Assembly: GCF_007828725.1 (NCBI RefSeq)
Contig: NZ_VIUW01000002.1
Coordinates: forward strand, 310,001 to 374,000
Direction of reading: 5' to 3'
From: Marihabitans asiaticum
GTDB lineage: Bacteria > Actinomycetota > Actinomycetes > Actinomycetales > Dermatophilaceae
DNA: 64,000 nt
Below are positions 42,572 to 52,004 of this stretch, piece by piece; position 1 is the first letter of the stretch, and each line of letters starts with the position of its first letter. The translations under genes were made by a program, and so were the position numbers. The notes under the pieces were generated by a model. It had not been told where the DNA came from and did no database searches. It worked only from the letters and a program-made list of their open reading frames with translations.

Positions 42572-44085
42572 CGCAGCACCGCCTCGACGTATGCCGTGCT
42601 GTCGCCCAGCCCTGCGGCGGCGCGGTCGACGACCGGGCTGAGCAGACCGATGCCGACGAAGATCGCGACGGACACGGCGATCATCGCCGTGCCGGGCGCC
42701 AGCATCCGCGCCGGGATGCGCACGTCGTCCGGCAGCGGGACCGGCTCGCTGATCCGGGTCCTGGCGTTGTCGGTGCGGTAGGTCTCCATCGACGGGCCCC
42801 AGAAGATCTCGGACCAGAGGCGCTGGAGGGCGATGATCGAGATGATCGAGGCGAGGACGATCGCCCCGACGAGCAGCCACGCCTGCCAGCCGGGCGCCTC
42901 CGCCGCCCCGACGATGAGCAGCAGCTTGCCCCACAGCCCCGAGGTCGGCGGGAGGCCGACGAGCGAGAGCAGCCCGAGGGCGACGACCGTCGCTGCCCAG
43001 GGCTCCCGCGTCATCAGCCGCGACAAACGGTCGAAGCGGTGCGAGCCGTAGGTGTGCTCGATGGCCCCACCGGTGAGCAGCAGTGCCGCCATCGTGATGA
43101 CGTGGTGCGCAAGGTAGAGGAGCCCACCGGCGAGGCTGGCCTGGGTGAAGACGACGACGCCGATGAGGATGTGCCCGACCCCGGCGACCATCTGGTAGGC
43201 CATGGCATGCCGGAAGGTGGACTCGCCGAGGGTGCTGACCGCGCCGACGACGGCGGTGACCGCCGCGAGCACGACGACGATCCCGATCCAGCTCGCCTGC
43301 CCGTCGTAGACGACGCTGTAGATGCGGTAGATCGCGTAGAGCGCGACCTTGGTGTGCAGCGCCGCGAAGAGGGACATCACCCCAGGCGAGGTCGCCGGGT
43401 AGCTGCGCGGCAGCCAGGTGTGCACGGGGACGATGCCCGCCTTGACCGCGAGCGCCACGAGCACCATCGCCACGGCGAGCCCGGTCCGGTCGTCCTGCAC
43501 CCCACGACCGGCGAGGGCCGCGATGTTGACCGTCCCCGCCGTGCCGTAGACGAAGGCGACGCCGATGAGCAGGACCGCCGAGTTCACGAGGTTGACCACG
43601 ACGAAGAGGCGGCCGACCCCGAGCCGTCGCCACCCGCCAGTCAGCGCCAGGAGGGCATAGCTCGGGAGGAGCATGACCTCGATGAAGACGAAGAGGTTGA
43701 AGAGGTCACCGGTGAGGAGCGCGCCGTTGACGCCCGCGACGAGGAGCAGGACGAGCGGCACGACGAAGCGGTAGCGCGTCTCGCCCGTCATGATCAGCCA
43801 CGCGGTCGTCGCGAGCGTGGCCAGCGAGGTGACGGCCAGCATGAGCGCGGTGAGGGTGTCGGAGACGAAGGGGATCGCGACGCCGGCGGGATAGCCGCCC
43901 ACCCCGGAGGCGAGGACGGGCGTGCTCGCGTGCCGCGCGATGAGCACCACCGAGGTGACGAGCACGCCGACGAGGGTCACGACGAGCAGGCTCGCGCCGA
44001 CGACGTGCCGGCGCAGCAGCACGGTGAGCCCGGCGAAGGCCAGGGGCACCGCGACGAGGAGCGGGAGGAGGTCTGCGGCGCTCAT
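42568..44085 (-). CDS. mrpD: Na+/H+ antiporter subunit D
   Basis: A 505-residue NuoN/NuoL-like membrane subunit with about 14 TM helices, including the conserved LVLLLVAGVNGALLTGDLFNLFVFIEVMLLPSYALLAL Glu helix and the VKAGIVPVHTWLPRSYPATSP segment. ATG 44085 overlaps the mrpC stop; the longer frame upstream is the mrpC region in another phase. Confidence 0.92.
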   Translation of the reverse strand: MSAADLLPLLVAVPLAFAGLTVLLRRHVVGASLLVVTLVGVLVTSVVLIARHASTPVLASGVGGYPAGVAIPFVSDTLTALMLAVTSLATLATTAWLIMTGETRYRFVVPLVLLLVAGVNGALLTGDLFNLFVFIEVMLLPSYALLALTGGWRRLGVGRLFVVVNLVNSAVLLIGVAFVYGTAGTVNIAALAGRGVQDDRTGLAVAMVLVALAVKAGIVPVHTWLPRSYPATSPGVMSLFAALHTKVALYAIYRIYSVVYDGQASWIGIVVVLAAVTAVVGAVSTLGESTFRHAMAYQMVAGVGHILIGVVVFTQASLAGGLLYLAHHVITMAALLLTGGAIEHTYGSHRFDRLSRLMTREPWAATVVALGLLSLVGLPPTSGLWGKLLLIVGAAEAPGWQAWLLVGAIVLASIISIIALQRLWSEIFWGPSMETYRTDNARTRISEPVPLPDDVRIPARMLAPGTAMIAVSVAIFVGIGLLSPVVDRAAAGLGDSTAYVEAVLR

Positions 44086-44414
44086 CGGTCGTGCACCTCC
44101 CCCGTCTCGGGCATGCGTCGGGTGTCGTCGTTGTGCCCGATCATCGCCAGCGCGAGCATGAAGACCGTCACGGCCATGGTGATGACGATCGCGGTGAGCA
44201 CGAAGGCCTGGGGCAGCGGGTCGGCGGCGTCGGCGGCCGCGGTTCGGTCGGCCAGCGGCTCGGCGCGCCAGGCTGCCACCCCCGCCGACAGGAGGATGAA
44301 GTTGGCCGCGTGGCTCCACAGGGAGAGCCCGAAGATGACCTTGACCAGCGAGCGCTGCTGGATGAGGAAGGTGCCACCGGCGACGAGCACCCCGATGAGG
44401 ACGAAGGTGATCAC
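44082..44414 (-). CDS. mrpC: Na+/H+ antiporter subunit C
   Basis: A 110-residue NuoK-like protein with three TM helices (LVKVIFGLSLWSHAANFILL; LPQAFVLTAIVITMAVTVFMLAL). GTG 44414 overlaps the mrpA stop. Confidence 0.9.
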   Translation of the reverse strand: MITFVLIGVLVAGGTFLIQQRSLVKVIFGLSLWSHAANFILLSAGVAAWRAEPLADRTAAADAADPLPQAFVLTAIVITMAVTVFMLALAMIGHNDDTRRMPETGEVHDR

Positions 44415-47407
44415 CGACCCACCTCCCGCGGTGGCACGCCCTGCGAGACGTGGTGGGTGCGGACACCGACGCGGCTGCCCGGGTGGTCGTCGGCACGCTC
44501 ACCGCGAACCGTGTCCATCGGCCCCGGCAGCTCGCCCTCGAACGCCTCGTCCACCCGCTCTCGGGTCCACTCCTCGCCCGGCGCGGGCGCCTCTCCCTCG
44601 CTCGTCCCGAGGAGGTTGACCGTCATGAGGAAGAGCCCGAGCACCCCGAGGTAGACGCCGAGGTCGAAGACCATCGAGCTGGTCCAGTGCTGACCGAGGG
44701 CCTCGGCATGCAGCGGCTCGAGGAAGCTCCCCTTCGCCAGCAGCCCCCACAGACCGCTGGCTACCGCGATGAGGATGCCGCCGCCGATGAGGAAGAGAGG
44801 CAGCCGGGGTCGGCCGAGCTGACGGTCGCGCGAGGTCGAGAGGTACATGAGCGCGACGATGGCCGACCCGACGAGGGCGGCGATGAAGCCGCCGCCGGGC
44901 GCGTTGTGCCCGCGCCAGAAGAGGTAGGCGGAGATGACGACGAGCACGGGCGCCGCGAAGCGCACCATGAGCTGGAGCGGCACGGTGTTCGGCCAGGTGC
45001 GGTGGATCGCCCGGTAGGCGGTGGTGCCCTTGCCGGTCAGCGTGACCTCGGGCGGCTTGACGTACCACCTGTTCTTCGCCGGCGGGGGGTCGAGGTACTC
45101 GTGCCGCAGGCTGGAGAGCACCGCGACGACGGCGACCCCGGCCATCGCGAGCACGGCGAGCTCGCCGAGGGTGTCCAGCGCACGGAACTCGACGAGGATC
45201 GTGTTGACGATGTTCGCCCCCTCCGTCTCGACCGGGCCTTCCTCGAGGTAGTACATCGCCACGTCGCTGCGCGGTCGGCGGCTCGTGAGCGCCCAGGTAC
45301 CGGCGGCCATCGCGACCCCGGAGAGGACCGACAGCCCGATCCGGGCCAGCAGCCGGCTATGCCCGTCCCGTCTCGGGTTGCCGAAGGTCGTCGGCAGCTT
45401 CTGCAGCACGAGCATGATGACGATGATCGTCAACGACTCGACGAGCAGCTGGGTCAGGCCGACGTCGGGAGCACCGAGAGCCATGATCTGTGCGGTCGCG
45501 AGGATCCCCACCCCGCTGAGGCAGAGGGTTGCAGCCAGACGGGTGCGCGAGACCGCGACGCCGAGCACCGAGAGCGCCATGAGCACGAGGACGACGGCGT
45601 CGAAGGGGCGCATGAGGTTGTCTTGCAGCGGTTGCGCGGCGAGGTCGTCGCGCACCGCGATCACTCCCCCGAGCAGCACCACGCTGACGGCCGCGGTGTT
45701 GATCGAGACGTGCCGGCTCGGGTGGTCGGCACGCACCCCCCGCGCGGCGAGGTCGCCGACCCGGGCGAGGCCGTCGCGTATCGCTCCGATGACCGTCGCC
45801 GAGTCGGGTGCCAGCCTGCGGCCGTCGACGAAGGGGGTGAGCCGGCGGCGGTTCGCGACGAGCAGGGCGCCGACGGCGATGATCCCGACCGAGATGAAGA
45901 GCTCGAGGGTGAAGCCGTGCCACAGGGCGAGGTGGATGGGGTCCTCGAGGGGCCCACCGACGGCGGCCTGCGTCGCGGCGCCGACGGTGGTGTCGAGGAC
46001 GCCGACGGCGAGCGCCAGCGGCAGTCCGACGACGATCGGCAGGGCGGCCATCCCGATCATCACCGGCGACACCGGCTTGATCTCACGGTCGGAGGTGCCG
46101 TCGACGAACGAGCCGAAGACCACCCGCCCGCAGTAGACAAAGGTCATGACCGCGCCCAGCGCGCCGACGGCCAGCGCCACCACGCCGGCGAGCTGCCCGC
46201 CCGGAGTCTCGCCGTACGCCGCGAGCAGCTCCTCCTTCGAGAGGAAGCCGAGCATCGGGGGGATGCCCGCCATCGACGCGCAGCCGAGCACCATGACGGC
46301 GAAGCTCACCGGCATCTGGGAGACCAGGCGCGGGATCCGGGTGAGCTCGCGGGTGCCGGCCGCCCCGTCGACGACCCCCACCATCATGAAGAGGCCAGAC
46401 TTGAAGAGTGCGTGAGCGATGGTGTGCAGCACCGCCGCGGCGAGCGCGTGATAGGTGCCGACACCGATCGCGGCGGTGATGAAGCCCAGCTGGCTGACGG
46501 TTGAGCAGGCCATGAGCTTCTTCAGGTCCTGCTGCCGGATCGCAGTGAAGCCACCGACGAGGGCGGTGAGCAGGCCGCCGACGACGAGCAGGACGTTCCA
46601 GGCCACCACGTCGTGCAGCGCCGGGCTGAAGCGCAGCATGAGGAAGATGCCTGCCTTGACCACCGCTGCGGCGTGCAGATAGGCACTCACCGGGGTGATC
46701 GCCGCCATCGCGTCGGGCAGCCAGACGTGGAACGGGACCTGGGCCGACTTGGTGAAGGCGGCCAGCCCCACGAGGACTGCCACGAGGGTGGCGAAGGCGG
46801 GGTCCTCGGCCCACACCGGCGAGTCCAGGACCTCGTGCAACGACGTGGTGCCCAGCCGGGCGACGATCGCGGCGACCGCCGCGAGGAGGAAGAGCCCACC
46901 GAGCCCGGTGATGAGCAGGGTCCGCATGGACGCGCCCTCGGCCGAGGTGCCCGAGCGCGCGATGAGCAGGAAGGAGGCCAGCGAGGTCAGCTCCCAGCAG
47001 AGGAAGAGCAGCACGAGGTCGTCCGCGAGGACCAGGCCGACCATCGCGAAGGTGAACGCCGTCATCAGCCAGTAGAAGCTCGTCTGCCTGCCCTCACCGA
47101 GGTAACTCGTCGCGTAGGCCAGCACCACGGCGCCGATCACCAGTGCGATGGCGGCGAAGACCACCCCCAGCCCGTCGGCGCGCAGGGCGAAGGATGAGTC
47201 CAGCGCCGGGAACCAGGCGCGGCTCCAGGTGACCGGCTCACCGTCGAGGACCCGCCCCGCCGCGGGCGCGAGCAGAGCGGCGACGCCGAGGTAGGCCGCA
47301 GCGAGCGGCCAGCCGGACGCCCGACCAAGGAGGCGGGTGACCAGGGGGGTGACCGCGACGAGGAGGCCGAGCAGCGCGATCGAGAACGGCAGGACGCCGC
47401 CGTTCAT
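44411..47407 (-). CDS. mrpA: Na+/H+ antiporter subunit A fused to B
   Basis: A 998-residue protein. Residues 1-about 780 are the NuoL-like MrpA antiporter subunit (ELTSLASFLLIARSGTSAEG; FHVWLPDAMAAITPVSAYLHAAAVVKAG). After about residue 840 comes the MrpB domain (YLFWRGHNAPGGGFIAALVGSAIVAL), so A and B are fused and no separate mrpB is needed. First gene of mrpAB-C-D-E-F-G. Exports Na+ (or other cations) for H+; relevant to salt and alkali stress. Confidence 0.93.
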   Translation of the reverse strand: MNGGVLPFSIALLGLLVAVTPLVTRLLGRASGWPLAAAYLGVAALLAPAAGRVLDGEPVTWSRAWFPALDSSFALRADGLGVVFAAIALVIGAVVLAYATSYLGEGRQTSFYWLMTAFTFAMVGLVLADDLVLLFLCWELTSLASFLLIARSGTSAEGASMRTLLITGLGGLFLLAAVAAIVARLGTTSLHEVLDSPVWAEDPAFATLVAVLVGLAAFTKSAQVPFHVWLPDAMAAITPVSAYLHAAAVVKAGIFLMLRFSPALHDVVAWNVLLVVGGLLTALVGGFTAIRQQDLKKLMACSTVSQLGFITAAIGVGTYHALAAAVLHTIAHALFKSGLFMMVGVVDGAAGTRELTRIPRLVSQMPVSFAVMVLGCASMAGIPPMLGFLSKEELLAAYGETPGGQLAGVVALAVGALGAVMTFVYCGRVVFGSFVDGTSDREIKPVSPVMIGMAALPIVVGLPLALAVGVLDTTVGAATQAAVGGPLEDPIHLALWHGFTLELFISVGIIAVGALLVANRRRLTPFVDGRRLAPDSATVIGAIRDGLARVGDLAARGVRADHPSRHVSINTAAVSVVLLGGVIAVRDDLAAQPLQDNLMRPFDAVVLVLMALSVLGVAVSRTRLAATLCLSGVGILATAQIMALGAPDVGLTQLLVESLTIIVIMLVLQKLPTTFGNPRRDGHSRLLARIGLSVLSGVAMAAGTWALTSRRPRSDVAMYYLEEGPVETEGANIVNTILVEFRALDTLGELAVLAMAGVAVVAVLSSLRHEYLDPPPAKNRWYVKPPEVTLTGKGTTAYRAIHRTWPNTVPLQLMVRFAAPVLVVISAYLFWRGHNAPGGGFIAALVGSAIVALMYLSTSRDRQLGRPRLPLFLIGGGILIAVASGLWGLLAKGSFLEPLHAEALGQHWTSSMVFDLGVYLGVLGLFLMTVNLLGTSEGEAPAPGEEWTRERVDEAFEGELPGPMDTVRGERADDHPGSRVGVRTHHVSQGVPPREVGR

Positions 47408-47572
47408 GGCGTCACGTCCGCGGGCGTCATGCGCTCCATCCTAAGACGGGCAGGAGACATCGCTCACCACGACCCGGGTTCGTCTTCGCGGCCCTCCGGC
47501 GCCCCGCCCGGGTAGTGTGACGACGAAACGCCAGGACGGACTGCCCGTCACCTCCGCCCAGAGGAGATCTCC

Positions 47573-48082
47573 ATGAGCACCTCGACCGACCGCTTCCAGC
47601 AGACCGACGCGACCCACGACACCGAGCTCCTCGAGGAGCACGCCCGCCGCGACTCGTTGGCCTCCCGATCAGCCGCCCGCCTCGTGGGTCACCCGGCGCG
47701 CGGCGAGAGCGAGCGCACCGTGGGACAGCTCGTCGCCGACGCCAGCCACGACGTCTCGGCGCTGGTCCGCAGCGAGATCCAGCTGGCCAAGTCCGAGGTC
47801 ACCTCGGGGCTGAAGGTCGGCGGCAAGGGCGCTGGGCTCCTCGGCGGCGCGGCCTTCCTCGGCCTCCTCGGCCTGATCTTCCTCCTCCACACGCTCGCGC
47901 ACACGATCGACGTCTGGCTGCCGCTGTGGGCCGGGTACCTCATCGTCACCGTGATCCTCCTCGTCATCGCCGGGGTGCTCGGGATGCTCGGCGCCAAGGC
48001 GCTGAAGAAGGCCAAGCCGATGCCCGAGAAGGCGATCCGCAACGCGCAGCAGACCGTCGAGGCGATCAAGCCGGGCCACTGA
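47573..48082 (+). CDS. Actinobacterial phage-holin-family membrane protein (DUF1469 type)
   Basis: A 169-residue protein with a 60-residue soluble N-terminus, an amphipathic helix (DVSALVRSEIQLAKSEV) and two TM helices, then a Lys-rich tail. This is the 'phage holin family' of actinobacterial chromosomes (Rv3669 position), despite the name not a lysis gene. AGGAGATC precedes ATG 47573. Overlaps the next gene. Confidence 0.8.
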   Translation: MSTSTDRFQQTDATHDTELLEEHARRDSLASRSAARLVGHPARGESERTVGQLVADASHDVSALVRSEIQLAKSEVTSGLKVGGKGAGLLGGAAFLGLLGLIFLLHTLAHTIDVWLPLWAGYLIVTVILLVIAGVLGMLGAKALKKAKPMPEKAIRNAQQTVEAIKPGH

Positions 48083-49032
48083 GCGTCGACCCGACCTCCC
48101 CCGGAGCACCCGACTCGGCCGCGGCGCTCGTTGACGGGCCCTGGGAACACCGACTCGTCGCCGCCAACGGCGCGCGCTTCCACCTTGCCGTCGCCGGCAG
48201 CGGTCCTCTCGTCCTCCTGCTGCACGGGTTCCCCCAGTTCTGGTGGACCTGGCGTCACCAGCTCCCGGCGCTCGCCGAGGCGGGCTACCGGGTCGCGGCG
48301 CTCGACCTGCGCGGGTTCGGCGCCTCCGACAAGCCGCCCGGCGGGTACGACCCGTTGACGGTGTGCGACGACGTGGCCGCGATCATCCGGTCGCTCGGTG
48401 CGAGCCAGGCCTGCGTCATCGGTCACGGGCTGGGCGGTGCGATCGCGTGGTCGATGCCCGGCATCCATCCCGAGGTCACCGCCGCCATCGGTGTGATCGG
48501 CATGCCGCACCCCGCCGTCTTCAGGTCTGCGGTGTGGCGGCCGGGTCATCGCGGGGCGCGGCGGTACGTGCGCGCACTGCAGCGCCCAGCGCCCGCGTCC
48601 GGCGGCCGGAGCGCCCAGGCCGAGGTCGGGACCGTGCCCCGCTACCTGCGCGAGTGGTCCGGTAGCGACCAGCGCTGGATCACCCCCGAGGTGCAGCAGC
48701 GCTACTGCGAGATGATCGCCGTCCCCTTCGCCAGCCACGCCGCGACCGAGTACCACCGCTGGGTGATGCGCTCCCGATTCACCCCGAACGGACTGCGGTA
48801 CATGCGCCGGGTACGCCCGGGGATCACCGTGCCGGTCCTGTCGGTGCACGGGCAGGCCGACCCGGCCATCCCCGCAGCCCTCTCCCGCGACAGCGCATCA
48901 CACGTGACCGGCCCGCTCCAGCTCGTCGCGATCCCCGAGGTGGGCCACTTCGCGCACGAGGAGGCACCCGACCAGGTCAACGACGTGATCACCCGCTGGC
49001 TCTCGGCCACGCTCCCGCCGACTCTCCCGTGA
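48079..49032 (+). CDS. Alpha/beta hydrolase fold protein lacking the nucleophile (EphE position), apparent CTG start
   Basis: A 317-residue alpha/beta hydrolase with HGFPQFWWTWRHQLP oxyanion region, DLRGFGASDKP, cap domain, LSVHGQADPAIP (acid) and VGHFAHEE (His). The nucleophile elbow reads GHGLGG: Gly where Asp (epoxide hydrolase/dehalogenase) or Ser should be. It may be a pseudo-enzyme. No ATG, GTG or TTG exists between the preceding stop and the folded core; the likely start is CTG 48079, overlapping that stop (CTGA) like the ATGA overlaps elsewhere. The nearby ATG-less frame continues upstream only as a shadow. Confidence 0.7.
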   Translation: MSVDPTSPGAPDSAAALVDGPWEHRLVAANGARFHLAVAGSGPLVLLLHGFPQFWWTWRHQLPALAEAGYRVAALDLRGFGASDKPPGGYDPLTVCDDVAAIIRSLGASQACVIGHGLGGAIAWSMPGIHPEVTAAIGVIGMPHPAVFRSAVWRPGHRGARRYVRALQRPAPASGGRSAQAEVGTVPRYLREWSGSDQRWITPEVQQRYCEMIAVPFASHAATEYHRWVMRSRFTPNGLRYMRRVRPGITVPVLSVHGQADPAIPAALSRDSASHVTGPLQLVAIPEVGHFAHEEAPDQVNDVITRWLSATLPPTLP

Positions 49033-49050
49033 CACCCCAGCTGCGACGAC

Positions 49051-49728
49051 TCACTCCTCGCGCCGTCCCCTGGCGTCGAGGAACGGTCGCAGGTGACGCA
49101 TCGGGAGGCTGCGGGTCACCCCTTCGTCCCACGCCTGGTCCTGGCCAGAGGCGGTGAGCAGCACGTCGAGCAACCCGGCGGTGAAGCCCCACACGAAGAG
49201 GTCGCACACCTCGAAGCCCGGCCCGCGGTAGCCCCTGGGAGCGGTGACGGTGAATCGGTTCGCGGGGTCCGCCAGATCCCGCACCGGCACGCGGGCCACC
49301 GCGGCCACCTCGCCCGGATCGACCACGCCGATGGCATGCGGTGCGGACCACCACGCGAGGACCGGGGTGACCGCGTTGCTGCTCGGGGTGAGGTAGAGCG
49401 GGGGCCAGGTGCCGATCACCTCGACCGTCTCCGGCTCGACCCCCACCTCCTCCCAGGTCTCGCGCAGCGCCGCGGCCACGGCGTCCTCGCCGGGCTCGAG
49501 CTTGCCGCCGGGGAAGGAGACCTGCGCCGCATGGCTGCGCAGGGTGTGACTGCGCTCGGTGAGGACGATGTCGACCTCTCCCGGCTCGTCCGCGGATGGA
49601 CCGAGCAGCATGAGCACCGCGGAGTGCCGACGGCAGTCCTCGGGCGGGGCGAAGCGGGTGAACCAGTCCGGCAGGTCCGCGAGCAGGGACGGGATGACCT
49701 GCCCCAGCCACACCGGTGGCCGCGTCAC
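49051..49728 (-). CDS. NUDIX hydrolase (CoA pyrophosphatase-like)
   Basis: A 225-residue protein with a complete Nudix box: GKLEPGE then seven residues and [10 protein letters not shown] preceding QVSFPGGK matches the CoA-pyrophosphatase subfamily (Rv3672c position). Start ATG 49728 overlaps the nth stop. Confidence 0.88.
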   Translation of the reverse strand: MTRPPVWLGQVIPSLLADLPDWFTRFAPPEDCRRHSAVLMLLGPSADEPGEVDIVLTERSHTLRSHAAQVSFPGGKLEPGEDAVAAALRETWEEVGVEPETVEVIGTWPPLYLTPSSNAVTPVLAWWSAPHAIGVVDPGEVAAVARVPVRDLADPANRFTVTAPRGYRGPGFEVCDLFVWGFTAGLLDVLLTASGQDQAWDEGVTRSLPMRHLRPFLDARGRREE

Positions 49729-50444
49729 GAGCCCGCCGTCGGGGCGAGCTCGAACTTCAGCAGGCGGGCCGCCTTGTCCGGGTCGGTCTCACCGTCGCCG
49801 TAGGAGGGGCAGATCGCCGCGACGGGACAGGCGCCGCACGCGGGTCGGCGGGCGTGGCAGGTACGCCGGCCGTGGAAGATGAGGACGTGGCTGAGCATCG
49901 TCCAGTCGCGCCGCTCGAAGAGCTCACCGACCTCGCGCTCGACCTCGACCGGGTCGGTCTCCTCGGTCCAGCCGAGGCGCCTCGCGACCCGCCCGAAGTG
50001 GGTGTCGACGGTGATGCCGGGGACACCGAAGGCGTTGCCCAGCACGACGTTCGCGGTCTTGCGTCCCACCCCGGGCAGCCTCACGAGCTCGGCCAGGGTG
50101 CCCGGCACCTCGCCGTCGTGGTCGGCGACGAGCGCCTGTCCCAGCCCGATCACCGAGCGGGTCTTGGCCCGGTAGAAGCCGGTCGGCCGGAGGATCTCCT
50201 CCATCTCGGCAGGCTGGGCCGCCGCGAGGTCCGCGGCCGTGGGGTAGCGGGCGAAGAGGGTCGGGGTGACCTTGTTGACGCCGACGTCGGTGGTCTGGGC
50301 CGAGAGGATGGTCGCGACGAGGAGCTGCAGCGGCGTCTCGAAGTCGAGCTCGCAGTGCGCGTAGGGGTAACGCTCGTGCAGCAGCCGGTAGCCGCGGCGC
50401 GCCCGCCGTTTGCGGGCCAGGGGGCTCTGCGAAGGGGTCGACAC
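49725..50444 (-). CDS. nth: Endonuclease III
   Basis: A 239-residue DNA glycosylase/AP lyase for oxidised pyrimidines. The helix-hairpin-helix [13 protein letters not shown] holds the catalytic Lys, VDTHFGR the catalytic Asp, and C-x6-C-x2-C-x5-C near the C-terminus ([17 protein letters not shown]) binds the 4Fe-4S cluster. GTG 50444 gives the usual length; upstream frame is not Nth-like. Confidence 0.95.
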   Translation of the reverse strand: MSTPSQSPLARKRRARRGYRLLHERYPYAHCELDFETPLQLLVATILSAQTTDVGVNKVTPTLFARYPTAADLAAAQPAEMEEILRPTGFYRAKTRSVIGLGQALVADHDGEVPGTLAELVRLPGVGRKTANVVLGNAFGVPGITVDTHFGRVARRLGWTEETDPVEVEREVGELFERRDWTMLSHVLIFHGRRTCHARRPACGACPVAAICPSYGDGETDPDKAARLLKFELAPTAGS

Positions 50445-50482
50445 AGGTCGGAAGGTTACGGCCCGCCGCCTAGGTGATGCAT

Positions 50483-50495
50483 GGCACACTGTGCC
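50483..50495. promoter_or_regulatory. Palindrome at the crp start
   Basis: GGCACA-C-TGTGCC is a perfect inverted repeat 3 bp before GTG 50499. It is shorter than and different from the usual TGTGA-N6-TCACA box, but the position would suit autoregulation or RNA structure. Confidence 0.35.
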
Positions 50496-50498
50496 CTT

Positions 50499-51176
50499 GT
50501 GGACCTGGATGTTGTGAGACGAGCGCCCCTCTTCGCCACGCTGGACGAGGACTCCGCTCGCGAGATCATGGCCTCGATGGAGGCGGTCCGGATGGAGCGC
50601 GGCGACGTCCTCTTCCACGAGGGCGACCAGGGCGACCGGCTCTACGTCATCACCGAGGGCAAGATCAAGCTCGGGTGCACGAGCACCGACGGCCGCGAGA
50701 ACCTCCTCGCGATCCTCGGCCCGGGTGAGATGTTCGGCGAGCTGAGCCTCTTCGACCCCGGCCCGCGCACCGCGACCGCGACCGCCGTCGCCGAGACCCA
50801 GCTCATCGGCCTGGGTAACGACCAGCTGCGCACCCTGCTGCAGAGCCACCCGCGCATCGCGGCGACGCTGCTCGCCTCGCTCGCGCGTCGGCTGCGTCGG
50901 ACCAACGAAAACCTCGCCGACCTCGTCTTCACCGACGTCCCCGGTCGGGTCGCCAAGGCGCTGCTCGACCTGAGCAGCCGCTTCGGCCGCCCCGTCGAGG
51001 AGGGCGTCATGGTGGCCCACGACCTCACCCAGGAGGAGCTGGCCCAGCTCGTCGGCGCCTCCCGCGAGACGGTGAACAAGGCGCTCGCCGACTTCGCCAC
51101 CCGCGGGTGGCTCCGCCTCGAGGCTCGTGCGGTGCTCCTGCTCGACGTCGAGCGCCTTCGCCGCCGCGCCCGCTGA
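50499..51176 (+). CDS. crp: Crp/Fnr-family transcriptional regulator (GlxR/Crp type)
   Basis: A 225-residue regulator from GTG 50499, the family's usual length; an in-frame ATG 50481 would add six residues. Cyclic-nucleotide-binding domain with [17 protein letters not shown] (phosphate-binding cassette), then an HTH ([21 protein letters not shown]). Global carbon/energy regulator in relatives. A 13-bp palindrome GGCACACTGTGCC overlaps the 5' end. Divergent from nth. Confidence 0.92.
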   Translation: MDLDVVRRAPLFATLDEDSAREIMASMEAVRMERGDVLFHEGDQGDRLYVITEGKIKLGCTSTDGRENLLAILGPGEMFGELSLFDPGPRTATATAVAETQLIGLGNDQLRTLLQSHPRIAATLLASLARRLRRTNENLADLVFTDVPGRVAKALLDLSSRFGRPVEEGVMVAHDLTQEELAQLVGASRETVNKALADFATRGWLRLEARAVLLLDVERLRRRAR

Positions 51177-51188
51177 GATCCCCCGTCG

Positions 51189-52004
51189 TCAGCCCCGCCG
51201 CCGCAGATAGGTGAGCTGGGCGAGCACGGAGAGCCGGGCCGCGGGCCAGACCGAGCGGTCGACGTCGGCGTAGACGCTGGCCACCACCTCGTCGGCGTCA
51301 CGGGCCCCGTCGGCCACCGCCTGGCGCACCTGGTCCAGCCGTTCGCGGCGGTGCCGTCGGTAGAAGCCGACCATCGCCGCGGCGTCGGGGACGGTGGGGC
51401 CGTGGCCGGGCAGGATCGTGCTCACCGCGCCGTCGCCGGTGAGCCGGGAGATCGTCTCGAGCGACGACAGGTAGGCCTCGAGCTCGCCGTCCGGGTGGGC
51501 GACGACCGTCGTGCCCCGCCCGAGGACCGTGTCACCGGTGAGCAGCGCGTGGTCGGCGGCGAGGGCGAAGGAGAGCGAGTCCGCCGTGTGCCCCGGCGTC
51601 GCCACCACCGACAGCTCCACCCCTCCGGCGTCGAGCACGTCCCCGTGGCCAAGGTCGCCCCCACGCCCGGCCGAGACCACCGGCGCTGCGGTGAGCCGAG
51701 CCAGCCGCGGGGCGCCCTCGCTGTGGTCGCCGTGGCCGTGGGTGAGCACGATCTGGGTGATCCGCGCGTCCCGTGACGCGACATGGTCGAGGACCCGCTG
51801 CTGGTGGGCTTCGTCGTCCTCGCCGGGGTCGATGACGAGCGCCGAGCTCGACCCGGGGGCCATGACGACCCAGGTGTTCGTCCCGTCCAGCGTCATCGGA
51901 CCGGGGTTGCCCTGCAGCAGGCAGTGCGCGTGCTCGGTGATCTGCCCGCCCGCCCACTCACCGACCGCGGCCGACGGCGAAGGGGGGTGAGCCGCCCCGC
52001 TCAC
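51189..52004 (-). CDS. MBL-fold metallo-hydrolase (Rv3677c type)
   Basis: A 271-residue metallo-beta-lactamase-fold protein with THGHGDHSEG (HxHxDH), TPGHTADS, LLTGDT and PGHGP metal ligands, and the C-terminal winged-helix region of the LACTB2-like group. Substrate unknown; relatives are RNases or thioester hydrolases. GTG 52004 overlaps the NUDIX stop. Confidence 0.87.
   Translation of the reverse strand: MSGAAHPPSPSAAVGEWAGGQITEHAHCLLQGNPGPMTLDGTNTWVVMAPGSSSALVIDPGEDDEAHQQRVLDHVASRDARITQIVLTHGHGDHSEGAPRLARLTAAPVVSAGRGGDLGHGDVLDAGGVELSVVATPGHTADSLSFALAADHALLTGDTVLGRGTTVVAHPDGELEAYLSSLETISRLTGDGAVSTILPGHGPTVPDAAAMVGFYRRHRRERLDQVRQAVADGARDADEVVASVYADVDRSVWPAARLSVLAQLTYLRRRG

Noticed and set aside
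44450-46504. 684-codon plus-strand frame opposite mrpA
   Set aside because: Asp/Glu/Arg/His-rich shadow of a membrane protein gene.
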